Part shown: positions 19,554-28,057 of the stretch, one piece after another
Layout: the number at the start of each line of letters is the position of its first letter
Position numbering within the stretch: position 1 is the first letter of the stretch
Assembly (NCBI RefSeq): GCF_050586345.1
Contig: NZ_JBOCEF010000019.1
Location: 11,733-75,732, forward strand
DNA: 64,000 bases
Source: JBOCEF01 sp050586345
Lineage (GTDB): Bacteria > Pseudomonadota > Alphaproteobacteria > Rhodobacterales > Rhodobacteraceae
Direction of reading: 5' to 3'
The notes under the pieces: model-generated
What the model was told of the DNA's origin: nothing
Database searches by the model: none
The model's input: only the letters and a program-made list of their open reading frames with translations
Program-made: the position numbers and the translations under genes

Positions 19554-20305
19554 CGGCGAGAAAGCCTCGCAAGCCGCCCGTCCGCTTCTTCAAGCTGAAA
19601 GACACCCAGCTCGACCTGCCGACGCCCGACGAACTGGAATCGCTTGCCGAGCAGCTTGAAGCGGCCGGGCTGGCCGCTCGTGTGAGCGGAACCTTCCTGA
19701 CCGCTGCGCGCTTCCTGGATGACGACGCGGACCGCGGCTTCGTCGTTCACCTGTTCGAAGGATATGCCAATGCCGGCCTGCTGCCCCGAGAGGTCGCGGC
19801 ATTCATGACCCTGTTGCTCGAGCCGATCTGGGAAGGTCAACCGGCGGAAGACCTGATCAGCGACGACGACCTGATGTTCGTGCTGACGCAGCCGCACAAG
19901 CCGCCACGCTGGACCGGCCCTTTGCACGACGCGCTGCTGACCGCCTTCTGGAGATACGCCGTCGGCGTCGGAAAAGACCTGAATGGAGCCTTCGGGCTGA
20001 GCAAGGGCCAGAAGGGTCGTGGAGCGATGGTTGACCCGGTGATCGACTTCGCAACGGCGAAATGGATCCACGTCGGCCGCGCCTTGCTCATGCGGGACGC
20101 CGCCGAGGCCTACCTGGCCAGACGAGGCAAGGCGCCCAAGCCTCGCTTCATCTCGATGGATGCCCTTCTGATCGAGATGGAGGCGCTGGGCGCAGAAGGC
20201 GCACCAGACGCCACGCGTCCGAAGGCGACGAGCAAGCGCACGCTCGAGCGCCGGAACAGCAGGTTTTTCGAGGCAATGACCAAGGAACGCTACGAGATCG
20301 CCTGA
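19550..20305 (+). CDS. Hypothetical protein coupled to integrase
   Basis: A 251-residue protein translationally coupled to integrase. I do not recognise a family. The N terminus is basic (MTARKPRKPPVRFFKLKD), followed by predicted helices through residue 200 and a basic C-terminal tail with SKRTLERRNSRFFEAM. No catalytic motif, signal peptide or membrane segment is visible. Coupling to integrase suggests a role in element maintenance or regulation, without direct support. The 132 bp after it contain nothing I can assign. Confidence 0.65.
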   Translation: MTARKPRKPPVRFFKLKDTQLDLPTPDELESLAEQLEAAGLAARVSGTFLTAARFLDDDADRGFVVHLFEGYANAGLLPREVAAFMTLLLEPIWEGQPAEDLISDDDLMFVLTQPHKPPRWTGPLHDALLTAFWRYAVGVGKDLNGAFGLSKGQKGRGAMVDPVIDFATAKWIHVGRALLMRDAAEAYLARRGKAPKPRFISMDALLIEMEALGAEGAPDATRPKATSKRTLERRNSRFFEAMTKERYEIA

Positions 20306-20437
20306 GCCGGCGCGCCAACGGATCTGAGTGCAGCAAACGCCTCCCTGCGTGGGAGCGCCCCCCGGGACGACGGGACCGATCCGCCGGTCAAGCGCCCCAA
20401 CACGCCAGGAGCGACGACGGGGGGGCGCGCCGAGACA

Positions 20438-21403
20438 TCAAGCAAAGAGGAGCGAGGACAGAAAGGCGATGAGCCCGGCGAAAACCGCCATGGCCATCCA
20501 GCTGATCGCCTTGGAAATGCCGTTCAGCGTCGCCTCGGTGCGGAACATGAAGCCCATCCAGTCCTCCCGGGTGGGCGATTGCAGCCGTTCCGCGTCCAGC
20601 TCATCTTCCTCGGCATCACCCTCCGGCCACTCGTCCTCTTCGCGGTCAGGCAAGCTGGCGGACCCCAGTCGCGTTCGCACCGTGAGGGACGCGGGGGGGA
20701 TCGGGTCGTCCTTCCAGATCTCGTCCTTGCGCTGCCGCGTGGAAAGGAACGCTTCAGGCGTCTCGTCGAGATTGGCGATGTCTGTCGGCCTGTCGAGGAA
20801 CTTGATCGGCCTGCCCTCATCCACGGACGGAGACCACTCCGCATAGAAGCCCGGAAACCTCATGACCTCAACAGACGCGTGCAGTTCAGCATCCGGCGCC
20901 GAAAGCTCCGCGACGAGCATGTCGAAGACGTCGGGCGCCAGGTTGGCCTGCAGATAGAAGCCTCCTTCACGAACACCATCGAACCCCCTGTCGGGCTTCA
21001 TGCCGGCAAAATAGGCGCGCTGAGCAGCCGGCTCCTCCGTCCGGATCACGGAAACGCGCACGGTGTCATAGCGTCGAGCGCGTCCGAAAAAGGACAGGCT
21101 GTAGCGTCCGTACCCTGACGCCTGCACGACGCCCGTTGCGACCACGGCGATGTCGCCATGCGGAGCGCGCGCGTGCGCCGTGGAGCCGGCTTCAAGGTCG
21201 CCGTGATCATCGACGGCGCCGGTGAAGACCGGAAGGTCCCGTCGTAGTTCGACATCGACGCATGCGAGCTCCAAACGTCCGAACTCGAACGGCACATATG
21301 GCCGAGCCCCCTCGGGAATGACGCCGTCATCATCGGCCTCGAAGAAGCCGGACTCTCCGGGACCCGACGTCGTGTCGGGTTCCCCGCGATAGAGAACCTG
21401 CAT
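20438..21403 (-). CDS. Hypothetical tail-anchored membrane protein
   Basis: A 321-residue protein on the opposite strand to its neighbours. The body is soluble and acidic, with beta-rich character in residues 30-150 (FEFGRLELACVDVELRRDL). It ends in one hydrophobic helix (AISWMAMAVFAGLIAFLSSL), suggesting a tail anchor with the bulk in the cytoplasm. No known family is recognised. It sits alone between the integration and replication modules, with an A/T-rich upstream region, so it may be an independently expressed accessory gene such as a defence or regulatory protein. That is only a positional argument. Confidence 0.6.
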   Translation of the reverse strand: MQVLYRGEPDTTSGPGESGFFEADDDGVIPEGARPYVPFEFGRLELACVDVELRRDLPVFTGAVDDHGDLEAGSTAHARAPHGDIAVVATGVVQASGYGRYSLSFFGRARRYDTVRVSVIRTEEPAAQRAYFAGMKPDRGFDGVREGGFYLQANLAPDVFDMLVAELSAPDAELHASVEVMRFPGFYAEWSPSVDEGRPIKFLDRPTDIANLDETPEAFLSTRQRKDEIWKDDPIPPASLTVRTRLGSASLPDREEDEWPEGDAEEDELDAERLQSPTREDWMGFMFRTEATLNGISKAISWMAMAVFAGLIAFLSSLLFA

Positions 21404-21770
21404 GCCACACCCTTTTCAGCTGTCGGCGCAATGTCGATCCAGATCAGACGCCTCACCCTTTAGAAAAACAACCAATACCGCGAAAAAAATATTTCCGCGT
21501 CCGCGCAAATATTCACTGAGCAACCTCGCCCATCGGCAGCTCGGAGGCTGCGCGCGGACAGCGTTCTGGGGAACCGCTGCGAGGAGGGAAGCACGCCCGA
21601 GACGCTCGCCGATTTGCCGAAAACGGCGAGACAAAGAGGTCTCCTCAAGCAGTCAAAAACGCCGCCAAATCTGAGCGCTTTCGTGTCGGAGATCCGCCCG
21701 TGAGTTAGGGGCAAACCTCAGGGTACGCGGTTCAACAGACCGCAACCGAAACCATCCCCGAGGCAGCCCC
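21404..21770. other. Intergenic region between divergent genes
   Basis: A 367-bp stretch without a supported gene. It is more A/T-rich than its surroundings, especially 21450-21500, and separates the minus-strand membrane protein from the plus-strand HTH/replication genes, so it should contain both promoters. I cannot name -35/-10 elements with confidence. Confidence 0.45.
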
Positions 21771-21971
21771 ATGCATATCGATCCCGTCCGCTTCTACACT
21801 CCCTCCGACCCGGAACTGCGCCAGGTCGCCGCCCGCCAGACCCTCGCCCGCTGGCGGCATGAAGGCCGAGGCCCCGCCTATCACAAGTCCGGGTCGCGGG
21901 TGCTCTACCGCGGCGCCGACATCCTCGCCTGGCTCGACGCCCGCCGCGTCACGCCCCTGGCGGAGGGCTGA
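21771..21971 (+). CDS. Excisionase/AlpA-like helix-turn-helix protein
   Basis: A 66-residue MerR/HTH_17-type DNA-binding protein. It reads FYTPSDPELRQVAARQTLARWRHEGRGPAYHK, then SGSRVLYRGADILAWLDAR, the typical helix-turn-helix plus wing of excisionases and AlpA-like regulators. It starts a three-gene run with a Toprim protein (3-bp gap) and a DUF927 ATPase. Expected roles are directing excision together with the integrase, or controlling the replication genes. Confidence 0.75.
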   Translation: MHIDPVRFYTPSDPELRQVAARQTLARWRHEGRGPAYHKSGSRVLYRGADILAWLDARRVTPLAEG

Positions 21972-21974
21972 GCG

Positions 21975-22556
21975 ATGAGCGTCCAGTTCACCCTGCGCGC
22001 CGACGCCCTGCCCCGCGCCGACCGCCCCGCCGCCATCCATGCCGGGAGCGCGCCCGTCGAAGGCACGCCCGCGGAGCGGTGGCTGCGCCGCCTCGGCCTC
22101 GATCGCCCGCCGCCGGAGGCGTTGCGATGGCGGTGGGGGCGGCGGTCGGCGCTCGTCGCCCCGCTCACCCTCCCGGACGACCCGAAGCCGCGCGCGATCC
22201 TGCGCGTGTTCCTCCTCTCCAGCGGCGCCGAGAGCCGATGCCTGCCCACCACGCTGCTCACCGGCGCCTCCGAGGGATGCGCCATTCACCTACAGGACGG
22301 CGACGGCCCCTTGATCCTGTGCAGCGGCCTCGAGGACGCCATCGGGCGCTTCAATGACGTCGCCGGACGGGCCGCCCGTCTCTGGGCCGGCCTCGACGAT
22401 GACCATCTCGCCGAGATCGCCCTGCCGACGACGCCCGGTCGCCTTCTCCTTCCCGCCAGGATGGAGGAGGGCGCCCGGCGCCGCCTGACCCGGCGCGCCG
22501 CCGCCGAAGGCTGGCGCGTCTCGCCCCTGCCCCGACGCGAGGGAGAAGACCGATGA
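21975..22556 (+). CDS. Toprim primase-like protein
   Basis: A 193-residue protein preceded by GGAGG. The region from residue 105 onward (GDGPLILCSGLEDAIG, then ARLWAGLDDDHLAEIALP) looks like a Toprim fold: Glu in the first strand/loop and an acidic LDDD in place of the usual DxD. These features occur in the Toprim proteins paired with DUF927 helicases in integrative elements. The expected role is priming or assisting replication of the excised element. No N-terminal zinc-finger primase domain is present, so it is short for a complete primase. It overlaps the DUF927 gene by 4 bp. Confidence 0.6.
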   Translation: MSVQFTLRADALPRADRPAAIHAGSAPVEGTPAERWLRRLGLDRPPPEALRWRWGRRSALVAPLTLPDDPKPRAILRVFLLSSGAESRCLPTTLLTGASEGCAIHLQDGDGPLILCSGLEDAIGRFNDVAGRAARLWAGLDDDHLAEIALPTTPGRLLLPARMEEGARRRLTRRAAAEGWRVSPLPRREGEDR

Positions 22557-24241
22557 CCTGCCCCCTCCCTCCCGGCTTCCGGCGCGCGCCCTCGGGGATC
22601 GAGCTGCACAACCCCGCCTCGGACAGCTGGGCCCCGCTCTGCGGCCCGCTGGAGATCCTCGCCAGGACCCGCGACGGGGATGGCCTGTCCTGGGGCGTGC
22701 ATGTCGCCCTCACGGACCCCGACGGACGGCGGCACGAGAAGCTGATCGCACGCCATCGCCTTTATTCCGAACCCGGCGCGGCGGTCGCCGAGCTGGTGGA
22801 TGCGGGCCTGTGCCTGTCGCCCGGCCGCAGGGCGAAGGAGGCGCTGGCCGAGTTGTTGCTCACCGTCGAGCCCGCCGCGCGGCTGCGCATCACCCGCCGC
22901 CCCGGCTGGACCGACGACAGCCGCCGCGCCTTCACCCTCGGCGACGGCCGCGCGCTGGGCGCGGAGCAGGTGCGGCTGCAACCGGACGGCCCCATGCAGA
23001 CCGCGGCGGCCATGACCGCCCGAGGAGATCTCGGCGACTGGCGGCGCGAGGTCGCCGCCCGCTGCATCGGCAACCCCTTGCTGGCGGCGGCGGTCAGCTT
23101 CGCCCTGTCCGGTCCGCTCCTGCGCCCGCTCGGGATCGAGGGCGGCGGCCTTCACCTGCGCGGCGCGTCCAGCCGGGGCAAGAGCACCGCGCTGCGCGTG
23201 GCCGCCGGCGTCTGGGGCGATCCGGGCGGGCTCGTCGCCAGCTGGCGCAGCACGGCGAATGGTCTCGAGGCGCTTGCGACCGGGGCCAATGACACGCTGC
23301 TGCTGCTCGATGAAATCGCCGAGATCGAGGCCCGCGACGCGTCGAAGGCCGCCTACATGATCGCCAACGGCCAGGGCAAGGCGCGGGCGCGCAAGTCGGG
23401 CGGCCTGCGCCCCGCGGCGACATGGCGGACCAACCTGCTGTCCTCGGGCGAGATCTCGCTGGCCGAGAAGCTGCGCGAAGAGCGCCTTCGACCGGCCGCC
23501 GGGCAGGAGCTGCGGCTGCTGGACATCCCCGCCGACGGCTTCGCCCATGGCGCGTTCGACCGGCTCCACGACGCGGCGGACGGGGCCGGCTTCGCCCGCG
23601 CGCTGGGCGCCGCCTGCGGGTCGGCGCATGGCACGGCAGGTCCGGCGCTGGTCGAGGCGCTCTGCGCCGATGGCGCCGCCATGGTCGAGGAGGCGCGGCG
23701 ACTGATGGCGCGGGCCGAGGCGCGCCTGCGCGGCGCTCTGGGCCCAGAGCCGGACGGCCAGGTTCTGCGCGCGTTGAACCGCTTCGCGCTGATCGCCGCC
23801 GCGGGAGAGCTGGCCAGCGCATTGGGCCTGACCGGCTGGCCCGCGGGAGAGGCCGAGGACGCCGCGCTGGAGCTGCTGCTCCTCTGGCGCGACGCCCGCG
23901 GCGGCGAGGGCGCCACCGAGCTCGCCGCCGCCATCGGCCGCGTCCGGGACCACCTGTTGCGCCATCCCGGCCGGTTCGAGCCGTTGGCGACGGCGGGAGA
24001 GGTCCCCTGGAAGACCGAGCGGGACGGGTGGTCGAATGACGAAGCGGCCTGGTTCACGGACGAAGCCTGGACGCGGATCCACGCGCCCATGGCAGGCGAG
24101 CAGGCCGGACGCCTGCTGCGGGACGCAGGGGTGCTGATGCAAGTGGAACGCGATCGCCTGCAGCAGAAGCTGCCGCGGGCGGTGGACGGCGCCCGGCCGC
24201 GATGCTGGCGCGTGCGCCGCGCGGCGCTGGAGGAAAGCTGA
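22553..24241 (+). CDS. DUF927 domain ATPase (replicative helicase-like)
   Basis: A 562-residue protein matching the DUF927 family of element-borne helicase-like ATPases. The Walker A is GASSRGKST (residues 204-212) and the Walker B is LLLLDEIAEIE (D253, E254). The N-terminal 190 residues carry the DUF927 beta-rich segment, including LRITRRPGWTDDSRRAFTL. The C-terminal 150 residues are helical and end near QLPRAVDGARPRCWRVR-like basic sequence. Together with the preceding Toprim protein it forms the usual replication pair of integrative elements and satellites. A GGGAC-rich region follows directly. Confidence 0.8.
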   Translation: MTCPLPPGFRRAPSGIELHNPASDSWAPLCGPLEILARTRDGDGLSWGVHVALTDPDGRRHEKLIARHRLYSEPGAAVAELVDAGLCLSPGRRAKEALAELLLTVEPAARLRITRRPGWTDDSRRAFTLGDGRALGAEQVRLQPDGPMQTAAAMTARGDLGDWRREVAARCIGNPLLAAAVSFALSGPLLRPLGIEGGGLHLRGASSRGKSTALRVAAGVWGDPGGLVASWRSTANGLEALATGANDTLLLLDEIAEIEARDASKAAYMIANGQGKARARKSGGLRPAATWRTNLLSSGEISLAEKLREERLRPAAGQELRLLDIPADGFAHGAFDRLHDAADGAGFARALGAACGSAHGTAGPALVEALCADGAAMVEEARRLMARAEARLRGALGPEPDGQVLRALNRFALIAAAGELASALGLTGWPAGEAEDAALELLLLWRDARGGEGATELAAAIGRVRDHLLRHPGRFEPLATAGEVPWKTERDGWSNDEAAWFTDEAWTRIHAPMAGEQAGRLLRDAGVLMQVERDRLQQKLPRAVDGARPRCWRVRRAALEES

Positions 24242-24639
24242 CGGGACAAGCGGGACAGGCGGGACACGTTTGAAAACAAGGGGAAACCGGCGGGGTCGGA
24301 GTGGGACGCGGGCGGCGTCGACGGGACGGCCTGTCCCGCTCGTCCCCGGTCCGTCACCGGCGGGTCCCGAAAAACCCTCCTGAAATCAACGATGTCCCGG
24401 CGTCCCGCTTGTCCCGGCCATGAGAGAAGCGCTTGCAGGGTCTCGATGATGAAAAATGCACAATATTCGAGGCGAAGCGCGTTCCCGGCCATATCGCATC
24501 GCCCCGCTCCGCCCCCGCGCGGCCCCTCTCGGTTCCGCGCGATGACGTGGCGGATCACGATCCGACCATCACAGCGTCCCGCATTGCACCGCCGACATCC
24601 TCATCCTACCGTCAGGCGGTCCCCAAATCCGAGGCACAG
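24242..24639. other. GGGAC-iteron-rich intergenic region, possible origin
   Basis: About ten copies of GGGAC or its complement GTCCC lie in 175 bp. A perfect 15-bp inverted repeat, CGGGACAAGCGGGAC at 24242-24256 and its complement at 24402-24416, encloses a smaller palindrome (CGGGAC/GTCCCG at 24322-24338). The position, right behind Toprim and helicase-like genes, suggests an origin or replication-protein binding region. The remaining 220 bp lead into cas6, including an A/T-rich patch at 24445-24470 that may hold its promoter. Confidence 0.5.
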
Positions 24640-25554
24640 ATGTCCGAACCCACCGGCCTGCGCGCCTTCCTCGCCGCCGCGCCCTTCGGCGAAGCCGACC
24701 TGCCCGGCCTCCTGCCCGAATGGCGCATCGCCCGGGTCACCGTGGCCGTCCGCGGCGCCGCCGCCCTCGCGCGCGACCCGCACGCCCCCTCGCAGATCCG
24801 CGGCGCCATGGGGCGGGCGCTGGCGGAAGGCGCCTCTCCGGCCGCGCTCGACCGCAAGGCCTGCGACTGGGAGGCGCCCTGCGCCTATGACCTGCTGTTC
24901 AACCCCATGGGCCGGATGACCGCGGGGCTCGAGATCCCCAAGCCCTGGGTCATGGCGCTGGACGCCGACGGGCCGGACCTCTCGGTCGCCCTCTCGCTCT
25001 TCGGCGTGGCGGGGGACTGGGCGGGCGAGGCGGCGGACGGGCTGGTGCGCGGCCTGCGCCGGGGCCTGTCACGCCCCGGCTTTCAGCGCCCCGAGATCCT
25101 CGGCCGCCGGATCGAGCGCGCGCAGGGCCTGCCCGAACCCGCCCTGCCCCTCGGGGCGCGGCTCGAGTTCCTCAGCCCGCTGCAGCTGCGCGGCGCCGGC
25201 GCGCCGCAGCTCGACCCGCGCAGCCTGCTCGCCTCGCTCGGCAACCGGGCCGCGGGGCTGGCGCGCTGGCACGGGCTGCGCCTGGCGCTGGACCCCGAGC
25301 GCTTCGTGCACGCGGCTGCGCGGGCGGCGGCGGCGGCGCGGTGGGACGGGGTGGAGGAGAAACGCTGGCGGCGCGGGTCGGCGGCGCAGAACCGGGAGAT
25401 CCCCCTGGCCGGCGTGACCGGGCGGCTCGACCTTCCGGTGCTGGAGGGGGAGCAGGCGGCGCTGCTTGCGCTGGGCGCGCAGCATCACGCCGGGGCGCGC
25501 ACGACGCTCGGGCTGGGGCGCTATGCGCTCAGCCCGCTGGGGCTGGCCGCCTGA
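24640..25554 (+). CDS. cas6: Cas6 pre-crRNA endoribonuclease
   Basis: A 304-residue RAMP protein. The C terminus carries the Cas6 glycine-rich loop, GARTTLGLGRYALSPLG, and the middle has LEFLSPLQLRGAGAPQL, as in type III/I-associated Cas6. It should cut the repeat RNA at the base of the CCGC/GCGG stem shared by all three arrays, leaving an 8-nt ATTGAGAC handle on crRNAs; this is inferred from repeat structure. ATG at 24640 fits the family start; the frame is open upstream but that part is not conserved-looking. Its TGA lies within the degenerate last repeat of array 1. No other processing nuclease is present, so one Cas6 must serve all arrays. Confidence 0.85.
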   Translation: MSEPTGLRAFLAAAPFGEADLPGLLPEWRIARVTVAVRGAAALARDPHAPSQIRGAMGRALAEGASPAALDRKACDWEAPCAYDLLFNPMGRMTAGLEIPKPWVMALDADGPDLSVALSLFGVAGDWAGEAADGLVRGLRRGLSRPGFQRPEILGRRIERAQGLPEPALPLGARLEFLSPLQLRGAGAPQLDPRSLLASLGNRAAGLARWHGLRLALDPERFVHAAARAAAAARWDGVEEKRWRRGSAAQNREIPLAGVTGRLDLPVLEGEQAALLALGAQHHAGARTTLGLGRYALSPLGLAA

Positions 25555-26008
25555 GAGAAAACCGCTTCCACGCGGGACTTCCTGCCGGACATCGGTCTCA
25601 CCGTGCAGCTTTTCGGCGTGCAGTCTCAATCCGCTTCCACGCGGGACTTCCTGCCGGACCCGGCGCCTGAAGGCAGGGCCTGCCGAGGGACGTCTCAATC
25701 CGCTTCCACGCGGGACTTTCTACCGGACTCCTGCTGCCCAACGCCACCCCCACCGCGGGGAGTCTCAATCCGCTTCCACGCGGGACTTTCTGCCGGACGG
25801 GAGTTCCTCGAGGAGGGGGATTCGGATGTCCACATGTCTCAATCCGCTTCCACGCGGGACTTTCTGCCGGACCCTTCAAGCTGACCCTCCGAACCTTCAC
25901 CACGTCTCAATCCGCTTCCACGCGGGACTTTCTGCCGGACGCTGGCGGATACTGCAAGGAGTGCAGAGGATGTCTCAATCCGCTTCCACGCGGGACTTTC
26001 TGCCGGAC
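25554..26008 (-). CRISPR. CRISPR array 1 (7 repeats, 6 spacers)
   Basis: The 37-nt repeats start at 25554, 25623, 25692, 25762, 25836, 25904 and 25972. On the + strand they begin GTCTCAATCCGCTTCCACGC and end ACTTTCTGCCGGAC. The first repeat has lost its first eight bases and overlaps the cas6 stop; repeat 3 has TACCGGAC. Spacers are 31-37 nt. The degenerate repeat on the left and the conserved leader on the right show that the array is read leftwards, with crRNA repeats ending GGATTGAGAC. Confidence 0.97.
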
Positions 26009-26165
26009 AGCATCTCTGCAACGGCTTGCCAAGGCTAAGAAATCAGGAACAAATCTGCAAACGAAAAATCCTGGCGCCCGAAATCCAGCGCCAAGACCTT
26101 CGGCTCGAGGCATTTTCTCCAAATAGCATTCAGGAATCATGGGCTTGCGAGAGTCCTGCGGACGA
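26009..26165 (-). promoter_or_regulatory. CRISPR leader of array 1
   Basis: It shares GCATCTCTGCAA next to the repeat, box A CTGCAAACGA (26055-26064) and box B CTGCGGACGA (26156-26165) with the leaders of arrays 2 and 3. Box A lies 47 nt from the repeat end and box B 101 nt further in all three. Box B falls inside the 3' end of the CorA-like gene. New spacers should enter at this right-hand end. Confidence 0.75.
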
Positions 26166-27995
26166 ATCCGAGGGCGCGGGGGCCTCCGCGGCGCCGCGCT
26201 CCGCCGCCCCCTCGCCGCCATGAACGGAAGAAATCAGCACCGCGGCCACGGCGCAGACCACACAGATCGCCCACAGGATGCCCCGCAAGCCGCGCCGGAA
26301 CACCGGCGTCCCGCGCCTGCCGCGCAACACCGGGCCCAAGGCGACGGCGAGGAAGGCGAACAGGGCGCTGAGCGTGCACCCGGCGCCCGTCTGCGCCCAG
26401 GCCTTGCCGAACACCGCGCCCGCGACGGGCAGGTCGCCCAGCACCGGCGCCAGGGTGAAGCCGAGGCCGATCACCGCGGCGATGGTGGCGATCTCGGTCA
26501 GGCGCTCGGCGCTGTTCGCGGCCCGCTCGCTCTCGAGCGCGGCGGCATGGGCCATGGCGCGGTCGAGCTCGGCCGACACCTCCTCGAACAGCGCGTCGAG
26601 GCCGATGGCCCCGCGGAGCATATCGTTGAGCTCCCGCGCCTGGACCTGGTTGGAGACGCCGGTGAAGCGGTGAACGTGGGAGAATTCGACGAAGTCGTCG
26701 GCGATGGCGGCGAGGTCCTGGCGCAGGTCGTGGCGGGCCTCGCCCCTGTCGCATTTCGGGTTCCGCAGGTCCGCGGCGTGCTTGCGCGCAAGGTCGGTGA
26801 GGCGGGCGGAGAAGGCGAGCAGCGCGGCCTGTTCGAGATAGGCGAGCAGGACCATCTGCGTGTAGTGGCGGCGCACGTGGTGGACGACGTGGTTCTCGAA
26901 GAACCAGCCGCAGCCGACGGCGGCGAGCTGGTAGCTGCAGATGGTGATGCGCGAAGCGCCGCCGCGCTCCGCCTCGGGGTGGGGGGCGAAGCGGTCGTAG
27001 AACAGGACCGGCTCGGTCCGGTCGAGGAAGTCCTTGTTGTAGGGCCAGGGGTCGCGCCCCGCGACGTCGGCGGCGCCGATGCGATGCCAGTCTCCGTCCG
27101 AGACTTGCTCGAGCACCTCGGTCGGCCCGCCGCCGAGCGAGATCGTGGCCACCTGGAAGGCGCGTTCGTCGACGATCTGGCGGAAGCTCAGGGGTGATTT
27201 GGCCTTGCGCTTCCCCAGCTCGAGCGGCTTGAGCAACTCGGTCCACCAGCCGAATTTCGCCGGCGCGCCGTGGTCGAGGAGGTGTGCCTGCGCGCTGGCC
27301 TGGAGGCCGGCCGGGCCGGGGGAATGCGTGGTCCAGCCCTCGTCGCCATCGTAGAGCACCTGCACCGCGCTGGGCGAACGGCCGGGGGCGACGCCGTTGA
27401 TCCAGAAGGGCGCGTGGGTGCGGCGCAGCTGGTCCAGCGCATCCTGGGCGAGCGCGAGGGTCAGGGGGACCGGCGCGTTGTCGTCCGGCGCGCCGTTGCG
27501 GTCTTCGACGACGCCGAGATGCGTGAGCTCCATGGCCACGACGGCGACGCCCACATCCATCAGGCCGAGGGCGAAGCGGTCGACCCGGTAGCGGCTCCAC
27601 AGGCAGCGCTCGTCCAGGCCGTCCCAGAGGCGGGCGCGAATCTCCTTCGGCGCGCGGGCGCCGCGCGTGTACCAGTGCAGAACCGGGTCCTTGCCCATCA
27701 GGTCCGGATAGAGGAACCCCTGGACCGTTTCGTAGAAGTAATCAATTTCGTGGAAGAGGCCGACGCCGCCATCGGGGCTCCCTTCGGCTCCAGCACCGGT
27801 TGCGTTGAGAAACTTCGCACCCCTCACCCAATTTTCTTTTTCAAGCTTGGAGCGAACGTGATCCATCGCTGCATCTGGCGCAGACAGATCGGACAGAACC
27901 ATCGGCCAGATGAGAGTTTGACGCAGAAGGTTGACCGGAATCTCCGGAGCGGGCTTAGTTCTTACATGATCTGTACTGGAGTTGTCCGGAGCCAC
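26130..27995 (-). CDS. CorA-like membrane protein, putative type III CRISPR effector
   Basis: A 621-residue protein divergent from cas10 across 62 bp. The N-terminal 380 residues are soluble and unfamiliar. From about residue 385 a long helical region like the CorA stalk follows, with SHVHRFTGVSNQVQARELND and ERLTEIATIAAVIGLGFTL, then three hydrophobic segments (about 498-520, 538-560 and 573-594). The CorA GMN selectivity motif is absent, so it is not a standard magnesium channel. CorA-like proteins are known accessory membrane effectors of some type III systems, where a Cas10 nucleotide product triggers them. GTG at 27995 is the only upstream start in frame. It reads into leader 1. Confidence 0.6.
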   Translation of the reverse strand: MAPDNSSTDHVRTKPAPEIPVNLLRQTLIWPMVLSDLSAPDAAMDHVRSKLEKENWVRGAKFLNATGAGAEGSPDGGVGLFHEIDYFYETVQGFLYPDLMGKDPVLHWYTRGARAPKEIRARLWDGLDERCLWSRYRVDRFALGLMDVGVAVVAMELTHLGVVEDRNGAPDDNAPVPLTLALAQDALDQLRRTHAPFWINGVAPGRSPSAVQVLYDGDEGWTTHSPGPAGLQASAQAHLLDHGAPAKFGWWTELLKPLELGKRKAKSPLSFRQIVDERAFQVATISLGGGPTEVLEQVSDGDWHRIGAADVAGRDPWPYNKDFLDRTEPVLFYDRFAPHPEAERGGASRITICSYQLAAVGCGWFFENHVVHHVRRHYTQMVLLAYLEQAALLAFSARLTDLARKHAADLRNPKCDRGEARHDLRQDLAAIADDFVEFSHVHRFTGVSNQVQARELNDMLRGAIGLDALFEEVSAELDRAMAHAAALESERAANSAERLTEIATIAAVIGLGFTLAPVLGDLPVAGAVFGKAWAQTGAGCTLSALFAFLAVALGPVLRGRRGTPVFRRGLRGILWAICVVCAVAAVLISSVHGGEGAAERGAAEAPAPSDSSAGLSQAHDS

Positions 27996-28057
27996 TGCCG
28001 CATCCCTGTCGCATCGTGATGTGCCGTTCGACCAAAGCTTAACGCGCGAGACGAAGC

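Noticed and set aside
25466..26038. Repetitive peptide-coding frames through array 1 (and similar ones through arrays 2 and 3)
   Set aside because: The repeated peptide is just the 37-nt CRISPR repeat translated; spacers are unrelated and there is no ribosome site.
26130..27995. Ordinary CorA magnesium transporter
   Set aside because: The GMN motif is missing, there are extra membrane helices and a long unrelated N-terminal domain.
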